Shown here piece after piece: positions 1-7,709 of a DNA stretch of 64,000 nucleotides. The notes below the pieces were generated by a model. It made no database searches. It was not told the origin of the DNA and was given only the letters and a program-made list of their open reading frames with translations. Positions within the stretch are counted from its first letter, which is position 1. Every line of letters starts with the position of its first letter. The translations under genes were made by a program, and so were the position numbers. Source of the DNA: PGYT01 sp963675055 (GTDB lineage: Bacteria > Bacteroidota > Ignavibacteria > Ignavibacteriales > Melioribacteraceae); contig CAXXJE010000002.1 in assembly GCA_963675055.2 (NCBI GenBank), positions 2,108,001-2,172,000 of the forward strand. Reading direction: 5' to 3'.

Positions 1-393
1 GTTGACGGTTCCATAAAAGCTCAAATGAGCGTTCCTGACATGAAATTGCCCATTGTATACGCACTTTCTTATCCGAAAAGACTTGCAAATAGCTTTACTG
101 AGACCAATTTTACAAAAATCGGGGAGTTGACGTTTTTTGAGCCCGATTTTCGTAAGTTTGAATGCCTGAAACTGGCTTTTGACGTAATGGATACCGGCGG
201 AACTGCTCCATGTATTCTAAATGCCGCAAATGAAGTTGCTGTAAGTCGTTTCTTGCGGAAGGAAATCTCTTTTCTTGATATCCCGGGGATAATTAAAAAA
301 TCCCTGGATAAAATTGAAAACAAGTCGAATCCCGATCTTGAAACCATATTCGATTGTGATCGTATAACGAGGGAGATTTCCAAAACTTTTTAA
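1..393 (+). CDS. dxr: 1-deoxy-D-xylulose 5-phosphate reductoisomerase, C-terminal part (partial)
   Basis: Only the last ~130 codons are present; the reading frame is open from base 1, so the gene starts upstream of the window and the ATG at 25 is internal. The segment AQMSVPDMKLPIVYALSYP matches the conserved C-terminal catalytic-domain region of Dxr, followed by the helical tail with the typical LNAANEVAV motif. Dxr converts DXP to MEP with NADPH in the cytoplasmic non-mevalonate isoprenoid pathway. rseP begins 18 bases downstream, the same dxr-rseP order seen in many bacteria, which supports the call. Truncation is due to the window edge, not to mutation. Confidence 0.93.
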   Translation, partial: VDGSIKAQMSVPDMKLPIVYALSYPKRLANSFTETNFTKIGELTFFEPDFRKFECLKLAFDVMDTGGTAPCILNAANEVAVSRFLRKEISFLDIPGIIKKSLDKIENKSNPDLETIFDCDRITREISKTF

Positions 394-411
394 TAACTAT
401 TTAAGACGATT

Positions 412-1767
412 ATGAATTATATCATATATTTTATTATTACGATAGCAGTACTTGTCTTTATCCACGAGCTAGGACACTTTTTAGCGGCTAAGATTTGCAG
501 AATGCGTACGGATGTGTTTGCCATCGGATTCGGTAAGAGATTGTTCGGCTGGAACATGGTTAACGGTTTTACTACCGGAGACTTGCCGAAAGATATGGAT
601 ATGCAGGGACATACTGACTACCGGCTTTCGTTGCTTCCACTCGGTGGATATGTTAAAATTGCCGGAATGATTGACGAAAGTTTTGATAACAGCTTTACTA
701 AAGAAGAACCGAAACCCTGGGAATTCCGATCTAAACCGACAATTCAGAAACTTTTCGTTATTACCGCAGGCGTTATGATGAACCTTACTCTGGCATTTGT
801 TGTATTCGCGGGAATTAATTTTTACCAGGGTAAACAGGTATTTAAAACGACTACTCTCGGCGATGTTCAGCAGGGTACTTTCGCGGCTGAAGTGGGATTC
901 CAATCCGGGGATAAAATCCTCCGGATAAATGATGAGACGCCGACACACTGGGAAGAGGTTTTGAATAATCTCGTTCTCGATGATCTCGGAGGCGATAAAT
1001 TTGTTAAAGTCCAGCGTGGTGATCAGGAGGTTGATTTAAAAATTGACGGAAGCAAAATTGCCGAAGCTGCACAGGAATCATTTTTCCTGCCGCTGGGTAA
1101 TTCGAAACCTATGATATCCCAGGTCATAAAGGATTCCCCCGCACAGGATGCGGGAATTAAAGAATACGATATCTTCCTGAAGTTGGATGGAATTGATCTT
1201 GCCAGCAGCAGCCAGGCTATCGAAATTATCTCGAGTAATAAAGATATCCAAATGCCGCTAGTCCTTTTAAGAGGTGAGGATACAGTTCGTACCGCTGTAA
1301 CTCCGGGAATCGACGGCAAAATTGGCGTCGCTATAGGAGATGCATATACAGGCGAAATCGATTTCCAGACTTTCGGATTATTCAAATCCATTTCCCTTGG
1401 TATCGATGATATTGTTCAGTATACCGGACTTACATTCAGTTCCATAGGAAGTGTTATAAAAGGTGACATCGAATTCGGATCGGCATTCGGCGGCCCGGTG
1501 CGAATCGCACAGTTTGCCGTAAAGTCCGCAGAGATGGGAATGGTTTCATTCCTCAGGTTTCTTGCTATGTTAAGCCTTACACTGGCAATATTTAATATTC
1601 TCCCTTTCCCGGTTTTAGACGGTGGACACTTTTTTATTATTCTCGTCGAAGGTCTGATAAAAAGGGAATTACCGATTAAGTTTAAAATTGCTATTCAGAA
1701 CGCGGGATTCATTGTACTGTTGTTGTTGATGGTATTTATTATTTATAACGATATTATTAATCTGTAG
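412..1767 (+). CDS. rseP: RIP site-2 metalloprotease RseP
   Basis: This is an inner-membrane zinc protease that cleaves transmembrane segments, classically of anti-sigma factors and leftover signal peptides. The first transmembrane helix carries the HELGH zinc motif at residues 18-22, and a late helix carries the second metal motif, LDG, at about 402-404 in a NILPFPVLDGGH context. Two PDZ-like segments lie between them (about 150-215 and 235-300). At 451 residues it has the usual family length. It lies 18 bases after dxr and is probably cotranscribed with it. The nearby anti-sigma protein (6527-6997) is a possible substrate, but nothing in the sequence proves this. Confidence 0.95.
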   Translation: MNYIIYFIITIAVLVFIHELGHFLAAKICRMRTDVFAIGFGKRLFGWNMVNGFTTGDLPKDMDMQGHTDYRLSLLPLGGYVKIAGMIDESFDNSFTKEEPKPWEFRSKPTIQKLFVITAGVMMNLTLAFVVFAGINFYQGKQVFKTTTLGDVQQGTFAAEVGFQSGDKILRINDETPTHWEEVLNNLVLDDLGGDKFVKVQRGDQEVDLKIDGSKIAEAAQESFFLPLGNSKPMISQVIKDSPAQDAGIKEYDIFLKLDGIDLASSSQAIEIISSNKDIQMPLVLLRGEDTVRTAVTPGIDGKIGVAIGDAYTGEIDFQTFGLFKSISLGIDDIVQYTGLTFSSIGSVIKGDIEFGSAFGGPVRIAQFAVKSAEMGMVSFLRFLAMLSLTLAIFNILPFPVLDGGHFFIILVEGLIKRELPIKFKIAIQNAGFIVLLLLMVFIIYNDIINL

Positions 1768-1777
1768 TAAATTTTAT

Positions 1778-1885
1778 TGTTCCCGCCAGTCGGGGACACT
1801 GCTCTTTGATCAAATGTTAAACGGCTGCCGGGTTAACTCCTTATCCCGGCGCTGCAGTGATGATTTAATTACTGCCCCCGTTTAA
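1778..1885 (+). promoter_or_regulatory. structured leader of the TonB-dependent receptor mRNA; possible cis-regulatory RNA
   Basis: A hairpin pairs 1778-1785 with 1791-1798 (one G-U). Next to it, 1817-1824 (TTAAACGG) pairs perfectly with 1878-1885 (CCGTTTAA), enclosing two perfect hairpins, 1827-1832 with 1845-1850 (GCCGGG/CCCGGC) and 1854-1858 with 1871-1875 (GCAGT/ACTGC). The junctions are only 2-3 bases, so this is a compact three-way junction. It ends 46 bases before the receptor ATG. It matches no riboswitch consensus I know; regulation is inferred. Confidence 0.4.
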
Positions 1886-1931
1886 TAATCCATTCTATTT
1901 ATTCACAAACTAATTTATTAATGAGGTATTC

Positions 1932-3755
1932 ATGAGATACGTTATGGTATTTTGTGTCACATTCTATTTTCTATTGATCGCAGATTTGTCTGCCCAAGAC
2001 TCACTGAAATACAAATTGAGCGATGTTATTGTATCAGCCGGGCGAGCACCGGTGATTATTAGTAAAACGAGCCGGACAGTAACTGTTATAAAATCGGCGG
2101 AGTTATCCGAACTCCCGACAAATTCGATTCAGGATGTACTCCAGTATATCGGTGGGGTAGATATAAAACAGCGCGGTGTTGAAGGAGTACAAGGCGATAT
2201 ATCAATCCGGGGATCAACTTTCGAACAGACGCTACTCATGATTGACGGTATTAAGGTTGTCGATCCGCAGACAGGTCATCATAATCTAAACCTCCCTGTA
2301 ACAGTAAATGATATTGAAAGGATTGAAGTTGTTAAAGGACAGGCTTCTAAATCATTCGGTCCGAATGCATTCGGCGGAGTGATAAATATTATAACTAAGA
2401 AATCCACAGGAAAAACATTTTTTGTTGAAGCAGAAGGAGGGGAGAATAATTATTACGGAACCGCACTTTCGGGAAGTTATAACCTGTCGGGATTTAGCAA
2501 TAGAGTTTCGTTTAGTAAAACTCGTTCCGATGGCTACAGGCGGAATACAGAATTTGATTTAACCTCATTTAATTATTCGTCGGGTTATGCTATAAACGCG
2601 GGTACTGTAAATTTATTATTCGGATTCGACGAGAAGGATTTCGGCGCGAATAGTTTTTATACTGCTGCTTTCCCGGATCAGGCTGAACATACTATTACGA
2701 AAATGCTCAACCTGTCTGCAGATCTCGGGAATAATTCATTTTATATCTCGCCTAAAATTTTCTGGCGGAGAAACAATGATGAATTTGTTCTGAACAAATT
2801 TGATCCTTCGTTTTATAAGAACCTTCATGAGACCAATGTTTACGGTGCTGAAATCCAATCAACACTTAAAACAGAATATGGAAGTACTGCACTCGGGTTC
2901 GAATATACACGTGATGAAATAACCAGCAGCAATCTTGGAAAGCACCAACGGGATAAGAAAGGACTCTTCTTCGAACACGCTGCTCAGGTGATTAATAATG
3001 TGAATATCAGTTTTGGCGGATTTGTTTATAAATATGCTGATCTGGACTGGCAGTTTTGGCCGGGATTAGACGCGTCGTATAATTTCACAAACTCACTAAA
3101 ATCATTCTTCTCCGTCGGCAAGGCTTTCAGAATTCCAACCTACACGGAGTTGTATTACAGTGATCCGGTTACTGTTGGTAATTCAGAACTGAAGCAGGAA
3201 GAAGCGGTGAGTTACGAGTTTGGCTTATCTTATAATAATGATGCTATTTTCAGTACGGTTTCATTATTCAGACGAGAGGGTAAAAACATAATTGACTGGG
3301 TGAGAACAGATTCAGATAATCCGTGGACCGTACGAAACATTGCAGAAGTGAATACGAACGGATTTGAAGTTGATTTGAGATTTCAACCCGACATAATTTA
3401 TGCATCTCTTCCGGTTACGAATGTAACCCTAAATTATACTTTCCTTGATTCGGATAAGAAAACGGAAAGCTTCGACTCCCGATATGTTCTTGACCATCTG
3501 AAGCATCAGGTTATTGCCGGGGTTCAGCACAAGCTTGTACTCGGGATTACGGCTGACTGGTTTTTCCGGTATGAGGACAGGTTGAACTTCGAGGATAGTT
3601 TTGTAACTGATCTGAAGTTGCGAAGATCCTTTAACAATTTTACCGCGACTATTGGCGCTACTAATTTACTCGACCGTACATATCACGATATAGCAGGAGT
3701 GGTGTTACCTGGCAGGTGGATTAAGGGAAGTATTAAGTATAAGATTGATTTTTAA
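1932..3755 (+). CDS. TonB-dependent outer-membrane receptor (BtuB/CirA-like size)
   Basis: A 607-residue outer-membrane importer energised by TonB. Residues 1-21 form a signal peptide ending SAQ. A TonB-box-like stretch (LSDVIVSAGR) follows near residue 30. The plug domain spans about 45-150 (LQYIGGVDIKQRG, IRGSTFEQTLLMIDG, IERIEVVKGQASKSFGPNAFGGVINI), then a 22-strand-type barrel rich in aromatic turns runs to a terminal Phe. There is no N-terminal carboxypeptidase-like extension, so it resembles BtuB rather than SusC. A GAGG ribosome binding site precedes the ATG. The substrate cannot be read from the sequence. It converges on an operon encoding four TonB-type proteins and has an unusual structured leader. 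Confidence 0.9.
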   Translation: MRYVMVFCVTFYFLLIADLSAQDSLKYKLSDVIVSAGRAPVIISKTSRTVTVIKSAELSELPTNSIQDVLQYIGGVDIKQRGVEGVQGDISIRGSTFEQTLLMIDGIKVVDPQTGHHNLNLPVTVNDIERIEVVKGQASKSFGPNAFGGVINIITKKSTGKTFFVEAEGGENNYYGTALSGSYNLSGFSNRVSFSKTRSDGYRRNTEFDLTSFNYSSGYAINAGTVNLLFGFDEKDFGANSFYTAAFPDQAEHTITKMLNLSADLGNNSFYISPKIFWRRNNDEFVLNKFDPSFYKNLHETNVYGAEIQSTLKTEYGSTALGFEYTRDEITSSNLGKHQRDKKGLFFEHAAQVINNVNISFGGFVYKYADLDWQFWPGLDASYNFTNSLKSFFSVGKAFRIPTYTELYYSDPVTVGNSELKQEEAVSYEFGLSYNNDAIFSTVSLFRREGKNIIDWVRTDSDNPWTVRNIAEVNTNGFEVDLRFQPDIIYASLPVTNVTLNYTFLDSDKKTESFDSRYVLDHLKHQVIAGVQHKLVLGITADWFFRYEDRLNFEDSFVTDLKLRRSFNNFTATIGATNLLDRTYHDIAGVVLPGRWIKGSIKYKIDF

Positions 3756-3799
3756 ACTGTAAAATTGGGAAGCACTAAGAAAAGAAATCTTTAAACAAA

Positions 3800-3827
3800 A
3801 AGCCCGGCGAATTACATAACCGGGCTT
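3800..3827. terminator. bidirectional intrinsic terminator between receptor and TonB operon
   Basis: AAGCCCGG (3800-3807) pairs with CCGGGCTT (3820-3827) around a 12-base loop. Read on the minus strand the stem is followed by TTTTTG, a good U-tract for the operon ending at 3864. On the plus strand the T-run is weaker and set back from the stem. Confidence 0.8.
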
Positions 3828-3863
3828 CTTGCGATCTTTTTTTGAATATTGTGTAACTATTCT

Positions 3864-4523
3864 TTACTTCAGTTTAAATCTCACCGGGATTCCCATCTTC
3901 ACTTTAACAGCTCTACCTCGCTGCTTACCCGGTTTGAATTTCGTTGCCATTACTGCTCTTATTGCTTCTTCGTCGCATCCCGCCCCGAGTCCCCTGACTA
4001 CATCCACCTTCACGACATTCCCGTCTTCATCTACATAAGCTAGTAAAGAAACTATTCCTTCAATACCTGCCCTGACAGCAAATTCAGGATACTTTATTCT
4101 GGACTGTATCCCGGCAATCCCCCCAACTGGTTCGGGAAGTACTTCTGCAGCCGCAACGAAAACCGGAGTAGGTTCAGGTGAATTATCACTTTCCGGTTCA
4201 GGCGGATCGCCAAAAGGTGTGTTACCGGGGACAAGTTCGGTTGGGCTAAATTCGATGTCATCCGGCAGATCGATATCTTCTGGAGCCTCTACGGGAATTA
4301 GCGGTTCCGGTGGAGGAGGGGGTGTAAATCTTTCCCCTGACGAAGGAGGATTAATAATCACTACTATGTCTTGAGGCGTAATGTTAAAACTGCCGAGAGT
4401 CTCGAGTTCCGGAACGAATTTGAATGCCGCAATCAGCAAACAAAGTACAATTATCATTGAGATCTCAAGTGTTCTTCTGTATTTGCGTCTTAAATCTAAC
4501 TTCGGATTTTTCCTGAGTGCCAT
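3864..4523 (-). CDS. energy transducer TonB (copy 1, canonical layout)
   Basis: A 219-residue TonB-family protein that couples the inner-membrane proton motive force to outer-membrane receptors. It has a short basic N-terminus (MALRKNPKLDLRRKYRRT), one transmembrane helix at about 20-37, a Pro/Glu-rich periplasmic linker (about 60-125) and a TonB C-terminal domain (about 127-219) with YPEFAVRAG, RGLGAGCDEEAI and KFKPGKQRG motifs. The start has an AAGGAG site. It is the last gene of the minus-strand operon and 40 bases from the next copy. Its first 19 residues and C-terminal domain are nearly the same as in the neighbour at 4563-5219, which points to tandem duplication. Confidence 0.9.
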   Translation of the reverse strand: MALRKNPKLDLRRKYRRTLEISMIIVLCLLIAAFKFVPELETLGSFNITPQDIVVIINPPSSGERFTPPPPPEPLIPVEAPEDIDLPDDIEFSPTELVPGNTPFGDPPEPESDNSPEPTPVFVAAAEVLPEPVGGIAGIQSRIKYPEFAVRAGIEGIVSLLAYVDEDGNVVKVDVVRGLGAGCDEEAIRAVMATKFKPGKQRGRAVKVKMGIPVRFKLK

Positions 4524-4562
4524 AATTTCACTCCTTCCTTATTTTAACCATCCGTTTAAGAT

Positions 4563-5219
4563 TTATTGCAATGTAAATCTTATAGGAATTCCCATTTTCA
4601 CTTTAACAGGTCTTCCACGCTGTTTACCCGGCCTAAATTTGGTAGCCATAACAGCTTTGATTGCCTCTTCGTCGCATCCCGCTCCGATCCCCCGGGCGAC
4701 TTCTACTTTAACTACTTCGCCCTCTTCATTTACATAAGCCATGAGGTGGACCATACCATAGACGCCGGCTCTCCTTGCTATTTCCGGGTATTCGATCTTG
4801 GCCTGAATTCCCGCAATTCCACCGATAGGCTCAGGCAATTGCTCGACTACCGCAAAGAAGTCCGGTACCACTTCCACTTCCTCATCTTCAACAGGAGGCG
4901 GCGGGGTATTGAGCACCTCCGCATTCTCAACAAGATCGGTTTCCTCGAACTCAATGTCCTCCAGAATATCATCCGTTGGAGCCTCGATAGGAACAGGCGG
5001 TTTAGGAGGCGGTGGTGGAGCAGCATCCTGCCTGGTTAATTCCACATCTTCCACGTCTATTAATTCTTGTGGGTTAACTTCATAGTCCTGCACCTCTTCG
5101 AATTTGGGCATGAACTTAAATGCGCCAATTAGGCTGCCCAGAACTATTATCATTGAGATTTGAAGCGTCCTGTGATACTTACGCCTTAAATCAACTTTTG
5201 GATTTTTCTTGAGTGCCAT
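4563..5219 (-). CDS. energy transducer TonB (copy 2, canonical layout)
   Basis: A 218-residue TonB protein with the same plan as its downstream neighbour: basic start MALKKNPKVDLRRKYHRT, transmembrane helix at about 20-37, acidic/proline linker with PPPPPKPPVP and PPPPV runs, and a TonB C-terminal domain with YPEIARRAG, RGIGAGCDEEAI and KFRPGKQRG. I place the start at 5219 rather than at an in-frame upstream codon (5258) because the paralogue begins identically, a GGAG site lies 8 bases upstream, and this leaves a 4-base gap to the preceding gene instead of an overlap. It probably serves the same exporter complex (ExbBD is not in the window). Confidence 0.9.
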   Translation of the reverse strand: MALKKNPKVDLRRKYHRTLQISMIIVLGSLIGAFKFMPKFEEVQDYEVNPQELIDVEDVELTRQDAAPPPPPKPPVPIEAPTDDILEDIEFEETDLVENAEVLNTPPPPVEDEEVEVVPDFFAVVEQLPEPIGGIAGIQAKIEYPEIARRAGVYGMVHLMAYVNEEGEVVKVEVARGIGAGCDEEAIKAVMATKFRPGKQRGRPVKVKMGIPIRFTLQ

Positions 5220-5223
5220 TTTA

Positions 5224-5658
5224 TCACTCCACTTTTGGTTTGTCACCTGAATTGTCATCGTTCAGTTTGAATGCTACAGGAATTGTAATTTCAGTTTTTA
5301 CAGGTTCGCCATCCATATACCCGGGTGTGAATTCACAAGCATTAATAGCTTTAATTGCCGCTTCATCACAGCCGGCGCCGATCCCTTTTTTCAATTCAGT
5401 ACTCAGAATGGTGCCGTCTACATCCAGAACCACACTTACGAATACTTTCCCCTGTATGCCCGCACGCTTAGCTATTTCTGGATAGTGAATCTTCTCAGCT
5501 ATTGCGGTAATTCCGCCAACAATTGTCGGCATAGTGTACCCTGCCTTACTAAGCGACTGACTTGGAATAACGTCGGAATTTGTACCATCGCAGTATGTCA
5601 ATCCTATCAATAGGACTATTGCGAACATGGAAACGAAATATGTGAGTGTTTTTTTCAT
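5224..5658 (-). CDS. short TonB C-terminal-domain protein (copy 3, no linker)
   Basis: A 144-residue protein whose C-terminal ~95 residues are a TonB domain (IHYPEIAKRAGIQGKVFV, KGIGAGCDEAAI, CEFTPGYMDGEPV). The N-terminus is one hydrophobic segment (residues 5-22) followed directly by about 25 polar residues. It therefore lacks the long proline linker that lets canonical TonB span the periplasm. A cysteine ends the hydrophobic stretch (LTYC), but Tyr at -1 makes this a poor lipobox, so cleaved signal, signal anchor and lipoprotein all remain possible. A perfect AAGGAGGT site precedes the ATG, suggesting strong translation. It sits within the sigma/anti-sigma/TonB operon. Confidence 0.85.
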   Translation of the reverse strand: MKKTLTYFVSMFAIVLLIGLTYCDGTNSDVIPSQSLSKAGYTMPTIVGGITAIAEKIHYPEIAKRAGIQGKVFVSVVLDVDGTILSTELKKGIGAGCDEAAIKAINACEFTPGYMDGEPVKTEITIPVAFKLNDDNSGDKPKVE

Positions 5659-5746
5659 GTTACCTCCTTTTAGTTATTTTGTGTTTTTTGACGTACTTCA
5701 CCTGCTGCGTAAAACGCATTATTTTAAAAGCCGTTTTTATTGATAG

Positions 5747-6517
5747 TTATTGAAGTCTGAAGAGAATCGGAACAATTACTTGAGCATTAACCGGTTCTCC
5801 TTTTAATCTTGCCGGCTTGAACCTGGTAGCTTTTACAGCTGCCATAGCGGACTCGTTGCATCCTCCTTCTATACCTCTGATTATCTCGGTATCAACAACA
5901 ATTCCTTCTTTGTTCACAAGTGTCTTAACAAATACACGCCCCTGGATTCCGGCCTGTTTTGCAATTTCAGGATAGTGAACCTTCTCTTGAATTGCGGGGA
6001 TTCCTCCAATTGGCTCTGGCATTTCTTCCACACTCGTATAGTACTGTTCGCCGTTCCTTTCAAGAGGAATAGGCAAATTTGTAGATACTAATTCGAAAAT
6101 GTCTTCCGAATTTTTCTGAAGAGTGAACATCCACTCGAATCTGTATTTTTGAGGTATTGAATTTTGCTGAATAACTTCAAAGCTCCAGTTCTTCATAAAT
6201 GGCGAAAGCATATCAGCCAGATTAGAATTGTTACTTTCAAGGACTAGCACTGTTTCAATTTTTCCCTGTTCATTTATATAAAGCACAAAGTTGCTTTTGA
6301 TTTTCTCATCATCGGACTGCAATGATTCCGTAACTTTTTTCAGATCACTCTGTATTGTTCCAATGACTTCATCGGATACGATAATCGATTCAATCCTGTT
6401 CAGATCTCTGATAGAAGGATAAACACCATTTACCGGTTTTATAATTTTAATACCGGTATTATCCTCGCACGCATTCAGTAATATTATCAGTATTGCGAAC
6501 TTTAGTATTGTTTTCAT
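5747..6517 (-). CDS. putative lipoprotein with TonB C-terminal domain (copy 4)
   Basis: A 256-residue protein. The N-terminus (MKTILKFAILIILLNAC) ends in a plausible lipobox with Cys17, so it is predicted to be lipid-anchored rather than carried by a transmembrane helix. Residues ~30-150 form a region I do not recognise, although its IYINEQGKIETVLVLES-like pattern resembles a diverged TonB-type domain. The last ~95 residues are a clear TonB domain (VHYPEIAKQAGIQGRVFV, RGIEGGCNESAM, TRFKPARLKGEPV). A lipoprotein cannot couple to ExbBD in the usual way, so an adaptor or structural role is more likely than energy transduction. It starts 9 bases after the anti-sigma gene. Confidence 0.75.
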   Translation of the reverse strand: MKTILKFAILIILLNACEDNTGIKIIKPVNGVYPSIRDLNRIESIIVSDEVIGTIQSDLKKVTESLQSDDEKIKSNFVLYINEQGKIETVLVLESNNSNLADMLSPFMKNWSFEVIQQNSIPQKYRFEWMFTLQKNSEDIFELVSTNLPIPLERNGEQYYTSVEEMPEPIGGIPAIQEKVHYPEIAKQAGIQGRVFVKTLVNKEGIVVDTEIIRGIEGGCNESAMAAVKATRFKPARLKGEPVNAQVIVPILFRLQ

Positions 6518-6526
6518 TACATTACC

Positions 6527-6997
6527 TTAAATTTCATTGTCGGGGACAATATTGCCGGTTAATTTTGCCTGAACGTCAACTGACGGCAGCATGGCATTAT
6601 AAAATAGTTCTATTAGCTGGTTCTGGTTACTTATCTGCTCTGTTTTCGCTTCTAATGTTGCTTTGTAATGTATAGACTGACTGAAAAGGAAAATTGATAA
6701 AGTTAGTAGAATTATAATTGCAGCATAAGAAACCAATGCCGGGAAGTTATTCACAACCGGAAATCTGAACCATTTTTTTTCTGCGCTTGCAGCCGAGTAT
6801 AGAATTCTCTCTTCCAGTTCCAAGGGGAAATCTTCAACAGTTTCCGATATTTCATTACGGATTTTATTCAAAGCTTTGAAGTAATCTCTGCATTCCTCGT
6901 TTAGAGAAAGATGCGTAAACAAAATCGGTTCTTTGCCTTTTTCAAGTTCGCCGTCGAAGTAAGAATCAATCATCATATTTATTTGTTCGGTTGTCAT
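6527..6997 (-). CDS. membrane anti-sigma factor-like protein
   Basis: A 156-residue single-pass protein directly downstream of the ECF sigma gene. The cytoplasmic part (1-80) resembles zinc-finger anti-sigma domains: MIDSYFDGEL, then HLSLNEEC. Only His29 and Cys36 of the usual H-x3-C-x2-C set can be seen, so zinc binding is doubtful. The transmembrane helix is at about 87-107, with a ~50-residue extracytoplasmic tail. I place the start at the ATG at 6997, preceded by a GAGG site, not at an in-frame TTG at 7009 that overlaps the sigma stop. It presumably holds the sigma factor inactive until a signal arrives; this rests on gene order and layout. Confidence 0.7.
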   Translation of the reverse strand: MTTEQINMMIDSYFDGELEKGKEPILFTHLSLNEECRDYFKALNKIRNEISETVEDFPLELEERILYSAASAEKKWFRFPVVNNFPALVSYAAIIILLTLSIFLFSQSIHYKATLEAKTEQISNQNQLIELFYNAMLPSVDVQAKLTGNIVPDNEI

Positions 6998-7005
6998 GTT
7001 AAACC

Positions 7006-7542
7006 TCAAAAGTTATCAACTAGTATTATCGGTCCAAGTCGTTTTACAAGTTTCTGCCTGGTTTTAAATAACCTGCTTTTAACCAGGTTTTCGTCTATAT
7101 TCATTATAGATGCAATTTCCTTATAACTCAGACCCGCATATTCTTTCAGGATAAAAACTTCACGCTGTTCGAAAGCCATATTGTTCAGTTCAGACATAAT
7201 AAGTTCTTTAAGTTCCTGCTGTTCATACTCAATTCCGGGATCGGGTCCGCCGGAAATGTCAACTTCATCACTGTCGAGAACCCCGAACTGATCAACATGT
7301 ATTTTCTTTCGCCGGAAGTAAGTATAAATCTCGTTTCGCGCCGTTTTGAATAACCAGAAGTTTATACTGCTTTTATTTCTGATTACATTCAGATTTTCAA
7401 AAAACTTCAGGAACACGTTCTGAACAATATCCTCGCACATCATTTTATCATTGATCATTCTCAACACATAATTGTAGACTTTTACCTTGTGCCGGTTGTA
7501 GATCAGCGTAAATTCAACGATATCTTTGTTTGAGCGCGCCAA
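7006..7542 (-). CDS. ECF-type RNA polymerase sigma factor (sigma-70 family)
   Basis: A 178-residue extracytoplasmic-function sigma factor. Region 2 is seen at about 10-75 (YNRHKVKVYNYVLRMI, EDIVQNVFLKFFENL, NFWLFKTARNEIYTYFRRKK). Region 4 helix-turn-helix is at about 125-172 (FEQREVFILKEYAGLSYKEI, MNIDENLVKSRLFKTRQKL). There is no ATG near the N-terminus; the best start is TTG at 7542 after a GGA-containing stretch, so the exact start is uncertain. It heads an operon with an anti-sigma-like gene and four TonB-domain genes, so its regulon probably includes its own operon and possibly the facing receptor. Confidence 0.9.
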   Translation of the reverse strand: MARSNKDIVEFTLIYNRHKVKVYNYVLRMINDKMMCEDIVQNVFLKFFENLNVIRNKSSINFWLFKTARNEIYTYFRRKKIHVDQFGVLDSDEVDISGGPDPGIEYEQQELKELIMSELNNMAFEQREVFILKEYAGLSYKEIASIMNIDENLVKSRLFKTRQKLVKRLGPIILVDNF

Positions 7543-7709
7543 GTTTTTTCCGCTTTTAATCCTATAGATGTTCCTGAAACCGATATGTTGCTTCCGGTTT
7601 TTAAAATAATCATAAAAGATTATTTGGTGAGAGTTTTTTTTGTACCTGAAGTAATTTAATTTGGTTATTAAATTTATATAATAAAATTGTCCAACCTAAC
7701 GGTATTATT

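Noticed and set aside
1788..1803. AGTCGGGGACACTGC resembles the 3' end of a cobalamin riboswitch
   Set aside because: The remaining ~170 bases of the aptamer would lie inside the rseP coding sequence, and none of its other conserved boxes (such as GCCACTG in the right place) is present.
7577..7608. AAACCG/CGGTTT hairpin followed by TTAAAA in the divergent sigma/MutS-like intergenic region
   Set aside because: Only 6 pairs with a 12-base loop; it lies between divergent starts, where a terminator makes little sense.
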